Shown: positions 6,114 to 15,279, numbered from the stretch's first letter. The stretch is DNA of 33,452 nt from CAYMLL01 sp964390645 (GCA_964390645.1 CAYMLL010000040.1:1-33452); one strand, 5' to 3'. The notes: generated by a model from the sequence alone, not told the origin. A program made the numbers and translations.

Positions 6114-9008
6114 TCAGTGCGCGTAGAGAAACTCGCTGGTGTTCAGGAGCATGTGACAGAGCTGCGCCAGAGCGCCGTCTCTCGCGGCCGTCTCCTCCTG
6201 TCCGGCTTCGCGAAAACCCGCGGTCTGCTCCTCGAGAAACTGCAGACAGCTCGTCGACTCGTCCGCGCTCGGCGGACGGCAGAGAACGCGGCGAAACGCT
6301 CCCTCCACGAACCTCTCGCCGACGGCGCCGACCGATGCCTTGACGCGCTTCGCCGTACGCTCGGCCTGCTCGATGACGAGCTCGTCGTTGAGCATCGCGA
6401 GCGACTGAAGCACGACAGAGGACGTCGATCTCTCGACGCAGCTCGTTCCCATCGCCGGCTGGTCGAAGACGCCGAGCATCGACAGGTGGTAGTTCCGCCT
6501 CGCCAGCACGTAGACGCTGCGCCGGAAGCGCGCCTGCGGCGATGGCAGCCCCTTCGTGTTGACGACGAATCGCCCGTCGGGCCGCATCGCCAGCGGCAGC
6601 GAGGGGCCTCCCAGCTTGCGATCGAGCGCTCCGGACACGCAGAGGAGCGCGTCGCGCACGATCTCGGCGTCGAGCCGGCGCAGGCGCGCGTGCCAGAGAA
6701 GATCACCCCCGGGATCGACCTCACGCGCCCGCACGTGATTCTCCGTGAGCTCCGAAGACTGGCGGTAAGCGGACGAGAGCAGGATCATCTCGATGATCGG
6801 CTTCGTCCGGCGGCCTTTCTCCACGAAGGCCCGCGCCAGCCACTCGAGCAGCTGCGGATGCGTCGGTGGCGCGCCGGTCTTGCCGAAGTTGCCCGGCGTC
6901 GTGACGATGCCACGTCCCATCAGATGGCGCCAGAGCCGGTTGACCCAGACCCGGGCGACCAGCGCACCGCCACGCCGATCCCAGCTCGTCAGCCAGCGTG
7001 CGAGAGCCAGTCGACGACCGCTCGTCTCCCCCGCAGCCGTGAGCATGTCGTCTCGCGGCGACACGACCTCCGACGAGTCGCGGAGCACGGCGGGAAATCC
7101 CGGAGCGACTTCCTGGAGCGGGCGATCGTGCTCGCCGCGGTGGAGCAGGTGTGTCGGGGGCGCGGGTGCCACATCGTAGAGCGCGTCGATCTCGTCGGTC
7201 GTCGCGAGATCCCGCCGGAGCCTCTCGATACTCGCCTCCAGCTCCACCGCGAAGGGGCTCGACGCTCGCCCCGCTCGCGCCAGATCGAGCTCGCTGCTCA
7301 GCCCGGCGCGCCGACCGTCGGCCATCGCGGGGAGCCGCCGCTTCGCCGGCTGCAGCCACGAGGTCGGCGAGAGCGCCGGCTGGAAGAACGATGTCAGCCG
7401 GTAGTAATCGTGCTGCGAGAGCGGCTCGTACTTGTGGTGATGGCACTTGGCGCAGGAGATGGTGAGACCGAGCACGCCCGTCGCAAGCACCTCGACGGTG
7501 CGCTGCAGGGTCCCGTGGCGCTGGTCGGGCGTGTTGAGCTCGTTCTCGTCGGTGTCGTCAACGGCCGAGCGAACGAAGCCCGTCGCGATCAGAAGACGTC
7601 GGGTCCCGGGACGGAGCTCGGGCTCGGACCTCCAGTCGACAAGCTCGTCACCCGCGATCTGCTGCACCAGGAAATCATCAAGTGGCAGGTCCCGGTTGAA
7701 CGAGTCGATCACGTAGTCCCGGTACTGCCACTTTCCCTTCACGATCTTGCGCACCGTGCCGTCGCCCTGGATCGCGTCGTTGTCGGCGCCCCCGACATCC
7801 GAGTGCCCGGCGACGTCGAGCCAGTGGCGCCCCCAGCGCTCGCCGAAGTGCGGCGAGCCCAGCAGCCGCCGGACGAGCCTCCCGTACGCGTCGGGCGCAT
7901 CGTCGCGGACGAAGGCCTCGACGTCCTCGGGTTCCGGGAGGAGGCCCGTGACATCGAGATGCACGCGGCGAGCGATCGTTCGACGATCCGCATCAGGCGA
8001 CAAGGCCAGCCCGCGATCCTGCAGCCGTCGCAGCACGAAGACGTCGATCTCGTTGCGCACCCGGTCGGTCAGGTCAACGTCCGGAGCCGCGACCGAACGC
8101 AGCCGGCGGAACGCCCAGTGCTGCCGATCGCCGGGCCGCAGGAGCAGGGCCGGAACGGGCGTGTAGCCTCCGCGAAGCGCGTGCTTGAGGGTCAGGTAGC
8201 GGCCGACGCGCAGGCGCTCGGAGACAGGCAAGGCGCGGCGGTAGAGGAGAAGCTCCGCGATGTCGCCGCGCAGAAAGGTGTTCGCGGAGCGCTGACCGTG
8301 GTGCTGCCCCACCGCGATGCTGACCGGGCCGGCGAAGCCGAGAAAGGTGCGCTCGGCGAAGGCGCCGGTGCCTTCCCGGCGGCCGTCGACCGACATCGAC
8401 CAGCGCTGTCGGCCCTCGTAGACGACCTCGAGGAGACGGGGACGGTCATCCCAGGCGACGGTCGCGGACCGCGCCTCGTCCCCGTACGCGATGCCGAGCC
8501 GGTTGCGCCCGTCGCCCTGGTGGCCGACCCAGAGGCCGTGTCGCTCGACGGAGGACCTCGCGTCGGTGTCGGCGCGACCGGAGCGCAGGTCGAGGATGCG
8601 CGGATTCGGCTGCGCGGGATGCATGCTCGCGTCGAGAACGATGAAGGCGTGAAGAGCCTGATCGCCGGTCGCGAAGCCTGCCAGCACCGAGCGTTCGAGC
8701 GTGTCGTCGCCGCCGAAGCGAAGCACGGCACGGCCGCGCTCGTCACGCTCGACGGCCGGACGACGCTCGACCTCGTCCTGCGTTAGGTCGTTTCCGACGT
8801 CGCTGCGGTCCCGCCACTCCGCCAGGCCGGATCCCGGAAGCGGCGCGACATCCTTCGTACCGTCCGCGTCGACATCGGCCGCATCGAGCCAGAGCACAAG
8901 CCCGTCGCGAGGGACCTCCTCACCTGGTGACAGGGGAAAGGCGACAACGACGACAGCCAGCGCGAGAGCGAACGAGAATCGTGTCGGAGGACGGCGAGTC
9001 ATCGCCAT
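6114..9008 (-). CDS. LamG-like / DUF1549 (PSCyt2) / DUF1553 (PSD1) protein
   Basis: Large exported Planctomycete protein of unknown biochemical role, 964 residues. After a signal peptide (about residues 5-30) comes a LamG/concanavalin-like region starting GLVLWLDAADVDADG (about 36-230). DUF1549 follows (about 315-545), with LDVTGLLPEP, WGRHWLDVAG and the heme-like motif C519-A-K-C-H523. DUF1553 runs from about 660 to 940 (ALVARVWVNRLWRHLMGRGIV, then LDAEIVRDALL). There is no N-terminal PSCyt1 cytochrome domain, which many relatives carry. I start at ATG 9008 (ATG 9002 is equally possible); only a weak GAGA precedes it. The open frame reaches 9380, but that stretch overlaps the preceding gene and is low-complexity. 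The gene lies 106 bases after the glycosidase-like gene and 5 before DUF1501. Confidence 0.92.
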   Translation of the reverse strand: MAMTRRPPTRFSFALALAVVVVAFPLSPGEEVPRDGLVLWLDAADVDADGTKDVAPLPGSGLAEWRDRSDVGNDLTQDEVERRPAVERDERGRAVLRFGGDDTLERSVLAGFATGDQALHAFIVLDASMHPAQPNPRILDLRSGRADTDARSSVERHGLWVGHQGDGRNRLGIAYGDEARSATVAWDDRPRLLEVVYEGRQRWSMSVDGRREGTGAFAERTFLGFAGPVSIAVGQHHGQRSANTFLRGDIAELLLYRRALPVSERLRVGRYLTLKHALRGGYTPVPALLLRPGDRQHWAFRRLRSVAAPDVDLTDRVRNEIDVFVLRRLQDRGLALSPDADRRTIARRVHLDVTGLLPEPEDVEAFVRDDAPDAYGRLVRRLLGSPHFGERWGRHWLDVAGHSDVGGADNDAIQGDGTVRKIVKGKWQYRDYVIDSFNRDLPLDDFLVQQIAGDELVDWRSEPELRPGTRRLLIATGFVRSAVDDTDENELNTPDQRHGTLQRTVEVLATGVLGLTISCAKCHHHKYEPLSQHDYYRLTSFFQPALSPTSWLQPAKRRLPAMADGRRAGLSSELDLARAGRASSPFAVELEASIERLRRDLATTDEIDALYDVAPAPPTHLLHRGEHDRPLQEVAPGFPAVLRDSSEVVSPRDDMLTAAGETSGRRLALARWLTSWDRRGGALVARVWVNRLWRHLMGRGIVTTPGNFGKTGAPPTHPQLLEWLARAFVEKGRRTKPIIEMILLSSAYRQSSELTENHVRAREVDPGGDLLWHARLRRLDAEIVRDALLCVSGALDRKLGGPSLPLAMRPDGRFVVNTKGLPSPQARFRRSVYVLARRNYHLSMLGVFDQPAMGTSCVERSTSSVVLQSLAMLNDELVIEQAERTAKRVKASVGAVGERFVEGAFRRVLCRPPSADESTSCLQFLEEQTAGFREAGQEETAARDGALAQLCHMLLNTSEFLYAH

Positions 9009-9114
9009 GATTCTCGCAGCCACCACGATCCGAACGCCACCGAAAACGACCCGCACGCCACTCGCGGAGCGGACCGCGAATCCGGTCGTCCGCGAGGACC
9101 GACAGCTCGAAGGC

Positions 9115-10581
9115 TCACTCGCATATCGCGGGCGTCTGACACCCGATCGCGACGTCGGACGCCGCCGAGCTGCGCCGGCACACGACAAAGGGGTCGCCGA
9201 GCGGAGGACCGTGACGGAACAGGTACCCGAGCAGGTAGATCGCATCGGACACGTCCACTCCATCCTCGCCGTTGGTGTCGACCGCCGCGCGGCACCTCGG
9301 GGGGGATCCGGCGAAGAGCCCGCGCACGACGCAGACCGCATCGGAGATGTCGATGCGGTCATCGTCGTTGCAGTCGCCACGGCGGAACGGCCCCACCCGC
9401 TCCGTCACCGGCAGCTCGAGAACGTGCAGGTGCTTGCCGGCGAAGAGGTAGAGCCGGTTCCCCTCACGCCAGGCGCCGATCTGCCCGTCGCCTGCCGGCC
9501 ACCGCACATGGCCCCGCGGATCACGCGTGATGTGGAGAAAGTCGGTGGTACGTCCGTAGATGACCGCGGGGACGTCTCCGGCCGCCGGGCTCTCGGACCA
9601 GGCCACGAGGTACTCGTCGGCTCCGTTGTCCTGAGCTCCCAGCCAGCCGACGAAGGCCGGTCGGTAGATGCCGCCGCGACCGCCGCCACCATCGGACTGG
9701 TGAATCACCGGATTCTGCGGGAGGTAGCTCCACGTCCTGCCGTCCTCGGAGGTGGCGAACCCGAGCTTCGTCGCAGACCCGTCGGCCGGGGTTCCCCGCA
9801 GGAAGGCCAGCCAGCGCCCGTCGAGAAGCCGCTGGATCGAGTGGTAGGACGACTGGCTCCTCATCCACGCGGAATCCGTCGTCGGCAGCACCGGAACGTA
9901 AGGGGGCGCGACGTCGATGGAATCGTCCGTCAAGATCGTCCACTCGTGCGTCGCCAGGTCCGCGCAAGACGCGAGGGCGGTCATCTGATGACCATCCCCC
10001 GGACCTCTCCAGCGGCCCCAGTAGTGGTTGTAGAAGTGGAAGTACAGGAACCACCTCTCCTCGTCCTCGTTCCAGACGACACAGGGGCTCGAGCTGTGGT
10101 CCGGCGAGTCCTGCACCGCCGGATACTGGAAGCTCGGAAGGGCCTGGTTGTCGGAGCGACCCGGCACCCGCACCTTCTCGTACGGACCGGTGATCGCGTC
10201 GGCGACCGCCACCCCGATGCCGGAGCTCGGGTCGTGATGTGCGTAGAAGAGGTAGTACTTGCCGTCAGGACCCGGGCCGTGCACGTTCTTGACGATGCTC
10301 GGATAGCCGATCGAGTCCCCGCCACCCCGCGGCCAGTCGGGGTTCTGCCAGGTCGGATGCTCCCAGTTCTCCGTCCGCGAGAGAATCTGCGTCGAGGAGA
10401 CGGCATCGAGCGGCAGCTCACCGTCGAGGTCCGAGAGATCGACGACGCCGAGGTTCTGATCGATCGTGGAGTCTTCGCCTGCCCGCAAGACGACGCCCGA
10501 AGACAGGGTCGATAGCGCCACGAGGATCGTCGGTACGACCCTCGCGATCGGCGGGGGACTGACGTGTCGAGCGGTCCTCAT
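9115..10581 (-). CDS. Beta-propeller glycosidase-like protein (GH43-type) with C-terminal dockerin-like repeats
   Basis: Secreted 488-residue protein. After a signal peptide (to about residue 34), residues 60-395 look like a five-bladed propeller of the GH43/GH32/GH130 group. YYLFYAHHD followed by GIGVAVADAITGPYEKV is the typical substrate-cleft pattern, and SSPCVVWNEDEERWFLYFH repeats the blade pattern. I cannot assign a GH family or confirm catalytic acids. Residues 402-455 hold two EF-hand-like dockerin loops, D403-x-N-x-D407-x3-D411 and D435-x-N-x-E439-x3-D443, each followed by a helix (ISDAVCVVRGLF; VSDAIYLLGYLF). The tail is Cys-rich. ATG at 10581 has GAGGAG six bases upstream, and this site overlaps the stop codon of the upstream SGNH gene (gap 10 bases). 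Confidence 0.85.
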   Translation of the reverse strand: MRTARHVSPPPIARVVPTILVALSTLSSGVVLRAGEDSTIDQNLGVVDLSDLDGELPLDAVSSTQILSRTENWEHPTWQNPDWPRGGGDSIGYPSIVKNVHGPGPDGKYYLFYAHHDPSSGIGVAVADAITGPYEKVRVPGRSDNQALPSFQYPAVQDSPDHSSSPCVVWNEDEERWFLYFHFYNHYWGRWRGPGDGHQMTALASCADLATHEWTILTDDSIDVAPPYVPVLPTTDSAWMRSQSSYHSIQRLLDGRWLAFLRGTPADGSATKLGFATSEDGRTWSYLPQNPVIHQSDGGGGRGGIYRPAFVGWLGAQDNGADEYLVAWSESPAAGDVPAVIYGRTTDFLHITRDPRGHVRWPAGDGQIGAWREGNRLYLFAGKHLHVLELPVTERVGPFRRGDCNDDDRIDISDAVCVVRGLFAGSPPRCRAAVDTNGEDGVDVSDAIYLLGYLFRHGPPLGDPFVVCRRSSAASDVAIGCQTPAICE

Positions 10582-10591
10582 CGGGAGCTCC

Positions 10592-12283
10592 TCAGTCCTT
10601 CTCGTCCGCCGTACGCCGTCGCTTCAGCGGTCCCGGTCGAACGGAGCGCAGTCGAGAGGTCGACTCGTGAATCGCCCGGTCAAGGGCCGTCAACCGCGGC
10701 AAGATGCTCGCGATCTCCTGGGGAAACCACCGCCGCGAGCGATCGAGATGACTGCGGCTGCTCGGCTGCGTCTGCCGGTTGCCGTAGAGGAAGCCCCAGT
10801 TCGTCGGCCGCCAGTACTGATGCCAGAGCTCGTTCTTGCGCAGCGCGGCCTGCCTCAGGCTCTCCACGGCCGGGGGGATCAACGCGCCACTCTCGCCGAG
10901 ACGGACACCGATGCGGCCGGCGAATCCGAGCTGCCCGGCGATCTCAGTCGCGACGAGCCAGTGTCCTCTCGCGGACAGCAGCACGCCGTCGCGGGTGACG
11001 CCCTGGCCACGCAGAGCGCCGAAGAGGTCGACGACGGGAAGATGTCGCGCGGCGCCGATACGCCGGATCTCGGCCGCGTGCGCGGCGAGGGCGGAGTTGC
11101 GACCCTCGACGTCGAACCCGAGGCGCAGAGGATCCTCGAAGGGCACCGGGGTGACGAGGACAATTCGGGCGGTGCACACGGTGAGGAGCGCGACGGTCCT
11201 CTCGTAGGCGTCGGTGAAGTCGACGATCGTTCTCGTGCCGTCGAGCGCCTCGAGCTGCCCCATCCACAGTACCAGGATGTCGGCGCGCGTCGGCGAGCGC
11301 CCGTCCTTCTCGCCGTAGCTTGGCTTGCGGCTGGAGTAGAAGTTCTTGGGACGCTGCTGTAAGTAGACCGTATCGGCTTGCCACGCCATGTTGCGGACGC
11401 TGAGCCGGCGCCGCGGATGCGCCGCAACAAGCAGAGTCTCGATGTAGGCGTGCTTGCGGCTCTCCGCTGCGTTGGAGCCGCCGAGGATGACGACGCTGTG
11501 GTCGCCGTCGATGGCGAAGCCGTCCCGGAAGGCCGGCGCCGGCGAAGCCGGGCGCACGAGCGGTCGCACGAGTGCCGGAACCGGCGGCGGAGGCGGAGGT
11601 GGAGGTGGATTGGGCAAGGTACCCAGCCCCAGAGACTCGAGCTCGACGCCCACCCTGTACCGCCACTCTCCGGCGAGCGGGATCGACACCGCACGGTCAC
11701 CGATCTTCATCCGAGCAGCGCTGCCCGCGAAGCCGCCGGACCAGCCGTGGTCGATGACTCGAACCGTGATAACGTTGCGGCCGGCCCGCACCAGCTTGCC
11801 CGCAAGGGTGTAACGTCGCGGTGTCGCCCACTGACCGGGACGCTCGATGCCGCCGACTTGCTGACCGTTGAGCCAGGTCATGTCCATGTCGTCGATCGGC
11901 CCGAGCTCGAGCACGAGTGGCTTCCCCGCCAGCGACGGCGGGAGCTCGACCGTCCTGCGATACCAGACCGTGCCGTCGAAGCCCGGCAGACCCGCCGCCT
12001 CGAAATGGCCGGGCAGGCGCATCGACTTCCACTTCGAGTCGTCGTGATCCGATGCATACCACGGCTTCTTGCCGAGGCCGGGGTCGGCGGCGTCGAGCTT
12101 GCCGCGCCATGCCGCCTCGACCGGCGTCCATCCCTTCCCGGATGCCGCCACGGCGTCGTCTGGCGCCGGAGGAGCCGCCAGGAGGGGTCCCCCTCCGGGC
12201 ACCTTCGACCCACAGGGCACCGTCACCCAGAGCGACACGAGTGCCGCGACCCACCTCCGCCGTCCGCAGCCTGGCTCCCTCAT
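10592..12283 (-). CDS. Jelly-roll (sialate O-acetylesterase insert type) plus SGNH-like domain protein
   Basis: A 563-residue exported protein with an unusual domain order. Residues 75-215 are a GH2-type galactose-binding jelly roll like that inside sialate O-acetylesterases: GTVWYRRTVELP, LGPIDDMDMTWLNGQQVGG, AGRNVITVRVIDHG, PLAGEWRYRVG. A linker with nine consecutive prolines (226-234) follows. Residues 260-455 resemble the SGNH/GDSL domain seen in PVC bacteria: VVILGGSNAAES, RNMAWQADTV and DGVLLSARGHW. The last motif normally reads D-G-[VI]-H, so the catalytic His is replaced by Leu435; Ser270 remains in G-G-S. The C-terminus is basic and helical. The ATG overlaps the stop of the heme protein gene (ATGA), implying coupled translation. 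Activity is uncertain: it may bind rather than hydrolyse a carbohydrate. Confidence 0.85.
   Translation of the reverse strand: MREPGCGRRRWVAALVSLWVTVPCGSKVPGGGPLLAAPPAPDDAVAASGKGWTPVEAAWRGKLDAADPGLGKKPWYASDHDDSKWKSMRLPGHFEAAGLPGFDGTVWYRRTVELPPSLAGKPLVLELGPIDDMDMTWLNGQQVGGIERPGQWATPRRYTLAGKLVRAGRNVITVRVIDHGWSGGFAGSAARMKIGDRAVSIPLAGEWRYRVGVELESLGLGTLPNPPPPPPPPPVPALVRPLVRPASPAPAFRDGFAIDGDHSVVILGGSNAAESRKHAYIETLLVAAHPRRRLSVRNMAWQADTVYLQQRPKNFYSSRKPSYGEKDGRSPTRADILVLWMGQLEALDGTRTIVDFTDAYERTVALLTVCTARIVLVTPVPFEDPLRLGFDVEGRNSALAAHAAEIRRIGAARHLPVVDLFGALRGQGVTRDGVLLSARGHWLVATEIAGQLGFAGRIGVRLGESGALIPPAVESLRQAALRKNELWHQYWRPTNWGFLYGNRQTQPSSRSHLDRSRRWFPQEIASILPRLTALDRAIHESTSRLRSVRPGPLKRRRTADEKD
11582..11608 (-). 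repeat. Nine-proline codon tract
   Basis: Codons 226-234 of the jelly-roll/SGNH gene are all proline, using mixed CCA, CCT and CCG codons. It joins the two domains and would normally need elongation factor P to be translated efficiently. Confidence 0.9.
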
Positions 12284-15267
12284 CGTATCCTCTCCCCGCG
12301 CTCCAGCGTTCCGAGATACGTCAGCAGGTCCAGGAGCTCCCCGCGAGTCAGCGACGCCGTCAGCTGCCGGGGCATCACGGTCCTGCCGGCCGTGCGCGCC
12401 GCGACCTCGGCGAGCGGAATGCTGACGAGCTCGCTGCTCGTCAGGTCGCGAATGCGCAGAGCCCCGCCGTCCTCGCCACGCACGAAGCCGTTGAGCACAC
12501 GGCCGTCCTTCGTGATGACCGTCGTCGCCTCGTAGCCCTCCTTGATCTGACGCTCGGGCCAGAGCACGGACTCGATGATCGTCTCGATCGGCAAGCCCGC
12601 TGCCACGGCGGAGAGGTCCGGCCCCTTCACCGTCGTCCTGGCGCTCTTCATGCCCCCGACTCGATGGCACGAGGAGCATCCGATCATCGGTGACTGGAAG
12701 ACTCGCCGGCCCGAGGCCGCGTCGCCGCTCTGCGCCGCGCCAGCGGCCAGCGCCGCGACCAGCTCGGCGCTGTAGTCCGGCGTCCGACCCTCGATTCCGA
12801 TGATCGCGTTGAGCACCGCGGACAGCTCGGGCTCGTCACGCCCGGCGCCGTGGAGCCAGCGTGCGATGAGCTTCGCGACGTCCGCCGTCGGTCGGTGCTC
12901 GTCGAGCTCGGCGGCCAGAGCCTCGGCGCCATCGCTGCGCTGAAGAAGCGCTCCGACCAGCCGCCCGACTCCCGGCTCGTCGACCCGCGGCAGCATGGCG
13001 CCGACGGAACGTGTCGCGCGACGGACATCGATCCGCGACAGGCCGACGACGGCCGCGCGCTGCAGCCCGGTCGCCTCCTCGACCCTCGCCAGCGACGCGA
13101 GCGTCTCGACGGAGCGCGCCATGCCGATCGAGCCGAGCGCCTCGGCCGACGCCACACGCACAGCCAGCGGCTCGCTCGCATCGAGCGCGATCTCCAGGAG
13201 GGTGTCGTTGTGAGCCGCCAGTCCCCAGGCGCCACAGAGGCCGATGACCTCGACTCGCAGCGCCGGGTCGTCACTGCTCAGAAGTGGTCGTAGCGAACGC
13301 GCCGCATCCGGTGGTGCCCGCAGTCCACGTCCTAGCGCCGACTCACGCAGCGAGCGCAGGACCCGAGGGTGACTGCCTCCTTCCGCGAGAATAGCGCCGG
13401 CGTCCGCGCTCCCGCCGATGCTCCCGAGAAGCACCTGCATCGCCAGCCGTCGCCCGGGCGATACCTCCGGGGCGGCAAGGTTTCGTCGCAGGATGCCGGC
13501 GACGTCCCCCCCTCCGTAAGCTCGCAGCACGTCGAGAAGATGCTCCGGTCGCTCGAAGGAGAGCTCTCCGGACAGCAAGGCCGGCTTCCAGAGCCCGAGG
13601 AGGGCATGGACCGTCTGCTTGTGCGCGTAGCGCAGGAAGCGGTCCATCTCCCGGTCCACTACCCTGGACGCGACGACCATGGCGCCGGGCTCCCTCACGT
13701 AGCTCGAGGCGACCACGGCCTCGAGGCGCACCCGGGGGTGCTCGTCCGCGACGCTCCGGGCCAGAAGCTCCAGGGGCCGTTCGAGGCGGTCCTGCCAGCG
13801 GCCGACGACCCGCGTGGCGTAGGACCGCGCTCGATGATCGCGCGCGGAGAGCAAACGCTCCAGCAACCCCCGGTCGACCGTCTCGTGAGACTCGAGCACG
13901 CCGAGGGCCTCGAAGAGGTGGTGCTCGAGAGCCGGATCGGTGGCGTCGAGCCCGTCGAGCCACGCCTTCACGGCCGGGATCACGTCACCGCGAGGCGAGT
14001 CCATCAGACGCAGTCGAGCCTGCTGTCTCACCCAGCGGGTCGGAGCCTCCAGCTGCTCGCAGAGTCGCGGGGCGCTCATCGAGACGAGGTCGGGAGCCCG
14101 TGTCGTTTCGCGCCCCTTCGCCGTCAGCCGCCAGATGCGGCCATGCTCGGTGTCGCGATCGGGATGGCGGAACGACGCCTGGTAGTGACCGATGATCGGA
14201 TTGAACCAGTCGGCGATGTAGATCGCGCCGTCCGGTCCGACGCTGACGTCGACAGGGCGGAACGCGGGATGCGTGGACGTCATCAGCGGTGGCATGGTTC
14301 TCAGGCGGTGCCCGGATCCGTCGACGGACGGCTTCAGACGGTCGAGGACGCGGCCGAAGTAGCCCGCTACCAGCATGTCCCCCTGCAGGTCGTCGGGAAG
14401 ATGCGGCGAGTCGACGATCTCCAGTGCGCAGCCCTTGATCGCGGTGCGGCCGATCTCCGGGGCGTTGATCGTCAGGGTCGTCGGCACGAGGTTCGGCAGC
14501 AGCTCGCAGACTGCAGGGCCGTTGCTCTTCATGAACGGCTCACCCCAGTCGCCGAAGACGGCACCCCAGGGGTTGCCTCCGCTGGTCGAGCGCCGATAAG
14601 CGTGCAAGCGTCGCTGCAGCGGCCGCAGTCGCCACGATCCGTACTCGTCGAGGCGCACGATGCCCCACGGCGTCGCCACGCGAGAGAACACGTGCAGCCC
14701 CTGGCTGAAGTGCAGCTCGCCGCCCGGACTCCACGTGAACGAGTTGATGTTCTGGTGCGTGTCACCGGTACCGAAGCCGCTGAAGAGGACCCGCCGCCGG
14801 TCCGCACGTCCGTCGCCGTCCGTGTCGGCGAGATGGAGCAGCTCGCTGCCGTTCCCGACGTAGACACCGCCGTGTCCGAGCGCGAATCCCGTCGGCATGG
14901 CGAGCCCGTCAGCGAAGGTCGAGGTGCGGTCGGCCCTGCCGTCGCCGTCGGTGTCCTCGAGGACGAGGAGCTTGTCGTTCGCCTTCTCCCCGGGCTTCAG
15001 CTGCGGATAAGCCCATGTGCAGAGCACCCACAGCCGGCCGCGCGGGTCCCAGCGAAAGCAGACGGGATTCGCGATGCCCGTCGTCTCGTCGGCGAAGAGG
15101 CTGACCTCGAACCGGCCGTCCACCTCGAAGGACGCCAGCTCCGCCGCGACCGAGTTGTCCCGCGCCGGCCTGGCGACGGAGAGCGGGTTCTGCGCGGCGA
15201 CCGTGGATGCCACGAGAAGCAGAGCGGCGAGGAGGACGAGCGGTACAGGAGTCCGCGTACGTCTCAC
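12280..15267 (-). CDS. PVC-type heme-binding protein: dehydrogenase-like propeller, HEAT repeats, CxxCH cytochrome domain
   Basis: Exported 995-residue protein, probably periplasmic or membrane-associated. Residues 30-420 form the propeller-like 'membrane-bound dehydrogenase' region (TIGR02604 type), with repeats such as LEDTDGDGRADR and LADTDGDGRADR, then PVDVSVGPDGAIYIADWFNPIIGH. About 425-830 is alpha-helical HEAT-like repeat. The C-terminal heme domain (TIGR02603 type) has C864-S-S-C867-H868 and a downstream VMPRQLT whose Met may be the sixth heme ligand. GTG at 15267 is chosen: AAGGA six bases upstream and a clean signal peptide (RRTRTPVPLVLLAALLLVASTVAAQ). The open frame extends to 15348 but would overlap the ceramidase gene. 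The propeller is presumed to oxidise a sugar or alcohol and pass electrons to the heme; substrate unknown. The gene overlaps the next one by four bases. Confidence 0.93.
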   Translation of the reverse strand: MRRTRTPVPLVLLAALLLVASTVAAQNPLSVARPARDNSVAAELASFEVDGRFEVSLFADETTGIANPVCFRWDPRGRLWVLCTWAYPQLKPGEKANDKLLVLEDTDGDGRADRTSTFADGLAMPTGFALGHGGVYVGNGSELLHLADTDGDGRADRRRVLFSGFGTGDTHQNINSFTWSPGGELHFSQGLHVFSRVATPWGIVRLDEYGSWRLRPLQRRLHAYRRSTSGGNPWGAVFGDWGEPFMKSNGPAVCELLPNLVPTTLTINAPEIGRTAIKGCALEIVDSPHLPDDLQGDMLVAGYFGRVLDRLKPSVDGSGHRLRTMPPLMTSTHPAFRPVDVSVGPDGAIYIADWFNPIIGHYQASFRHPDRDTEHGRIWRLTAKGRETTRAPDLVSMSAPRLCEQLEAPTRWVRQQARLRLMDSPRGDVIPAVKAWLDGLDATDPALEHHLFEALGVLESHETVDRGLLERLLSARDHRARSYATRVVGRWQDRLERPLELLARSVADEHPRVRLEAVVASSYVREPGAMVVASRVVDREMDRFLRYAHKQTVHALLGLWKPALLSGELSFERPEHLLDVLRAYGGGDVAGILRRNLAAPEVSPGRRLAMQVLLGSIGGSADAGAILAEGGSHPRVLRSLRESALGRGLRAPPDAARSLRPLLSSDDPALRVEVIGLCGAWGLAAHNDTLLEIALDASEPLAVRVASAEALGSIGMARSVETLASLARVEEATGLQRAAVVGLSRIDVRRATRSVGAMLPRVDEPGVGRLVGALLQRSDGAEALAAELDEHRPTADVAKLIARWLHGAGRDEPELSAVLNAIIGIEGRTPDYSAELVAALAAGAAQSGDAASGRRVFQSPMIGCSSCHRVGGMKSARTTVKGPDLSAVAAGLPIETIIESVLWPERQIKEGYEATTVITKDGRVLNGFVRGEDGGALRIRDLTSSELVSIPLAEVAARTAGRTVMPRQLTASLTRGELLDLLTYLGTLERGERIR

Positions 15268-15270
15268 GGG

Positions 15271-15279
15271 CCTTCCTTT
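15271..15279 (-). promoter_or_regulatory. Ribosome binding site of the PVC heme protein
   Basis: AAAGGAAGG lies just before GTG at 15267 (AAGGA at six bases) and decides this start over the upstream GTG/ATG options. Confidence 0.65.

Noticed and set aside
5931..8786. Very long plus-strand frame (about 951 codons) opposite the DUF1549/DUF1553 gene
   Set aside because: Composition is typical of an antisense shadow. The minus strand carries clear DUF1549 and DUF1553 motifs through the same bases.
9009..9380. N-terminal extension of the DUF1549/DUF1553 protein
   Set aside because: Ser/Thr/Arg-rich, overlaps the dockerin-like end of the preceding gene, and precedes a good signal peptide.
11579..11612. 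GGA/GGT-like microsatellite on the plus strand
   Set aside because: It is simply the antisense of the nine-proline codons and has mixed third positions, so it is not a free-standing repeat element.
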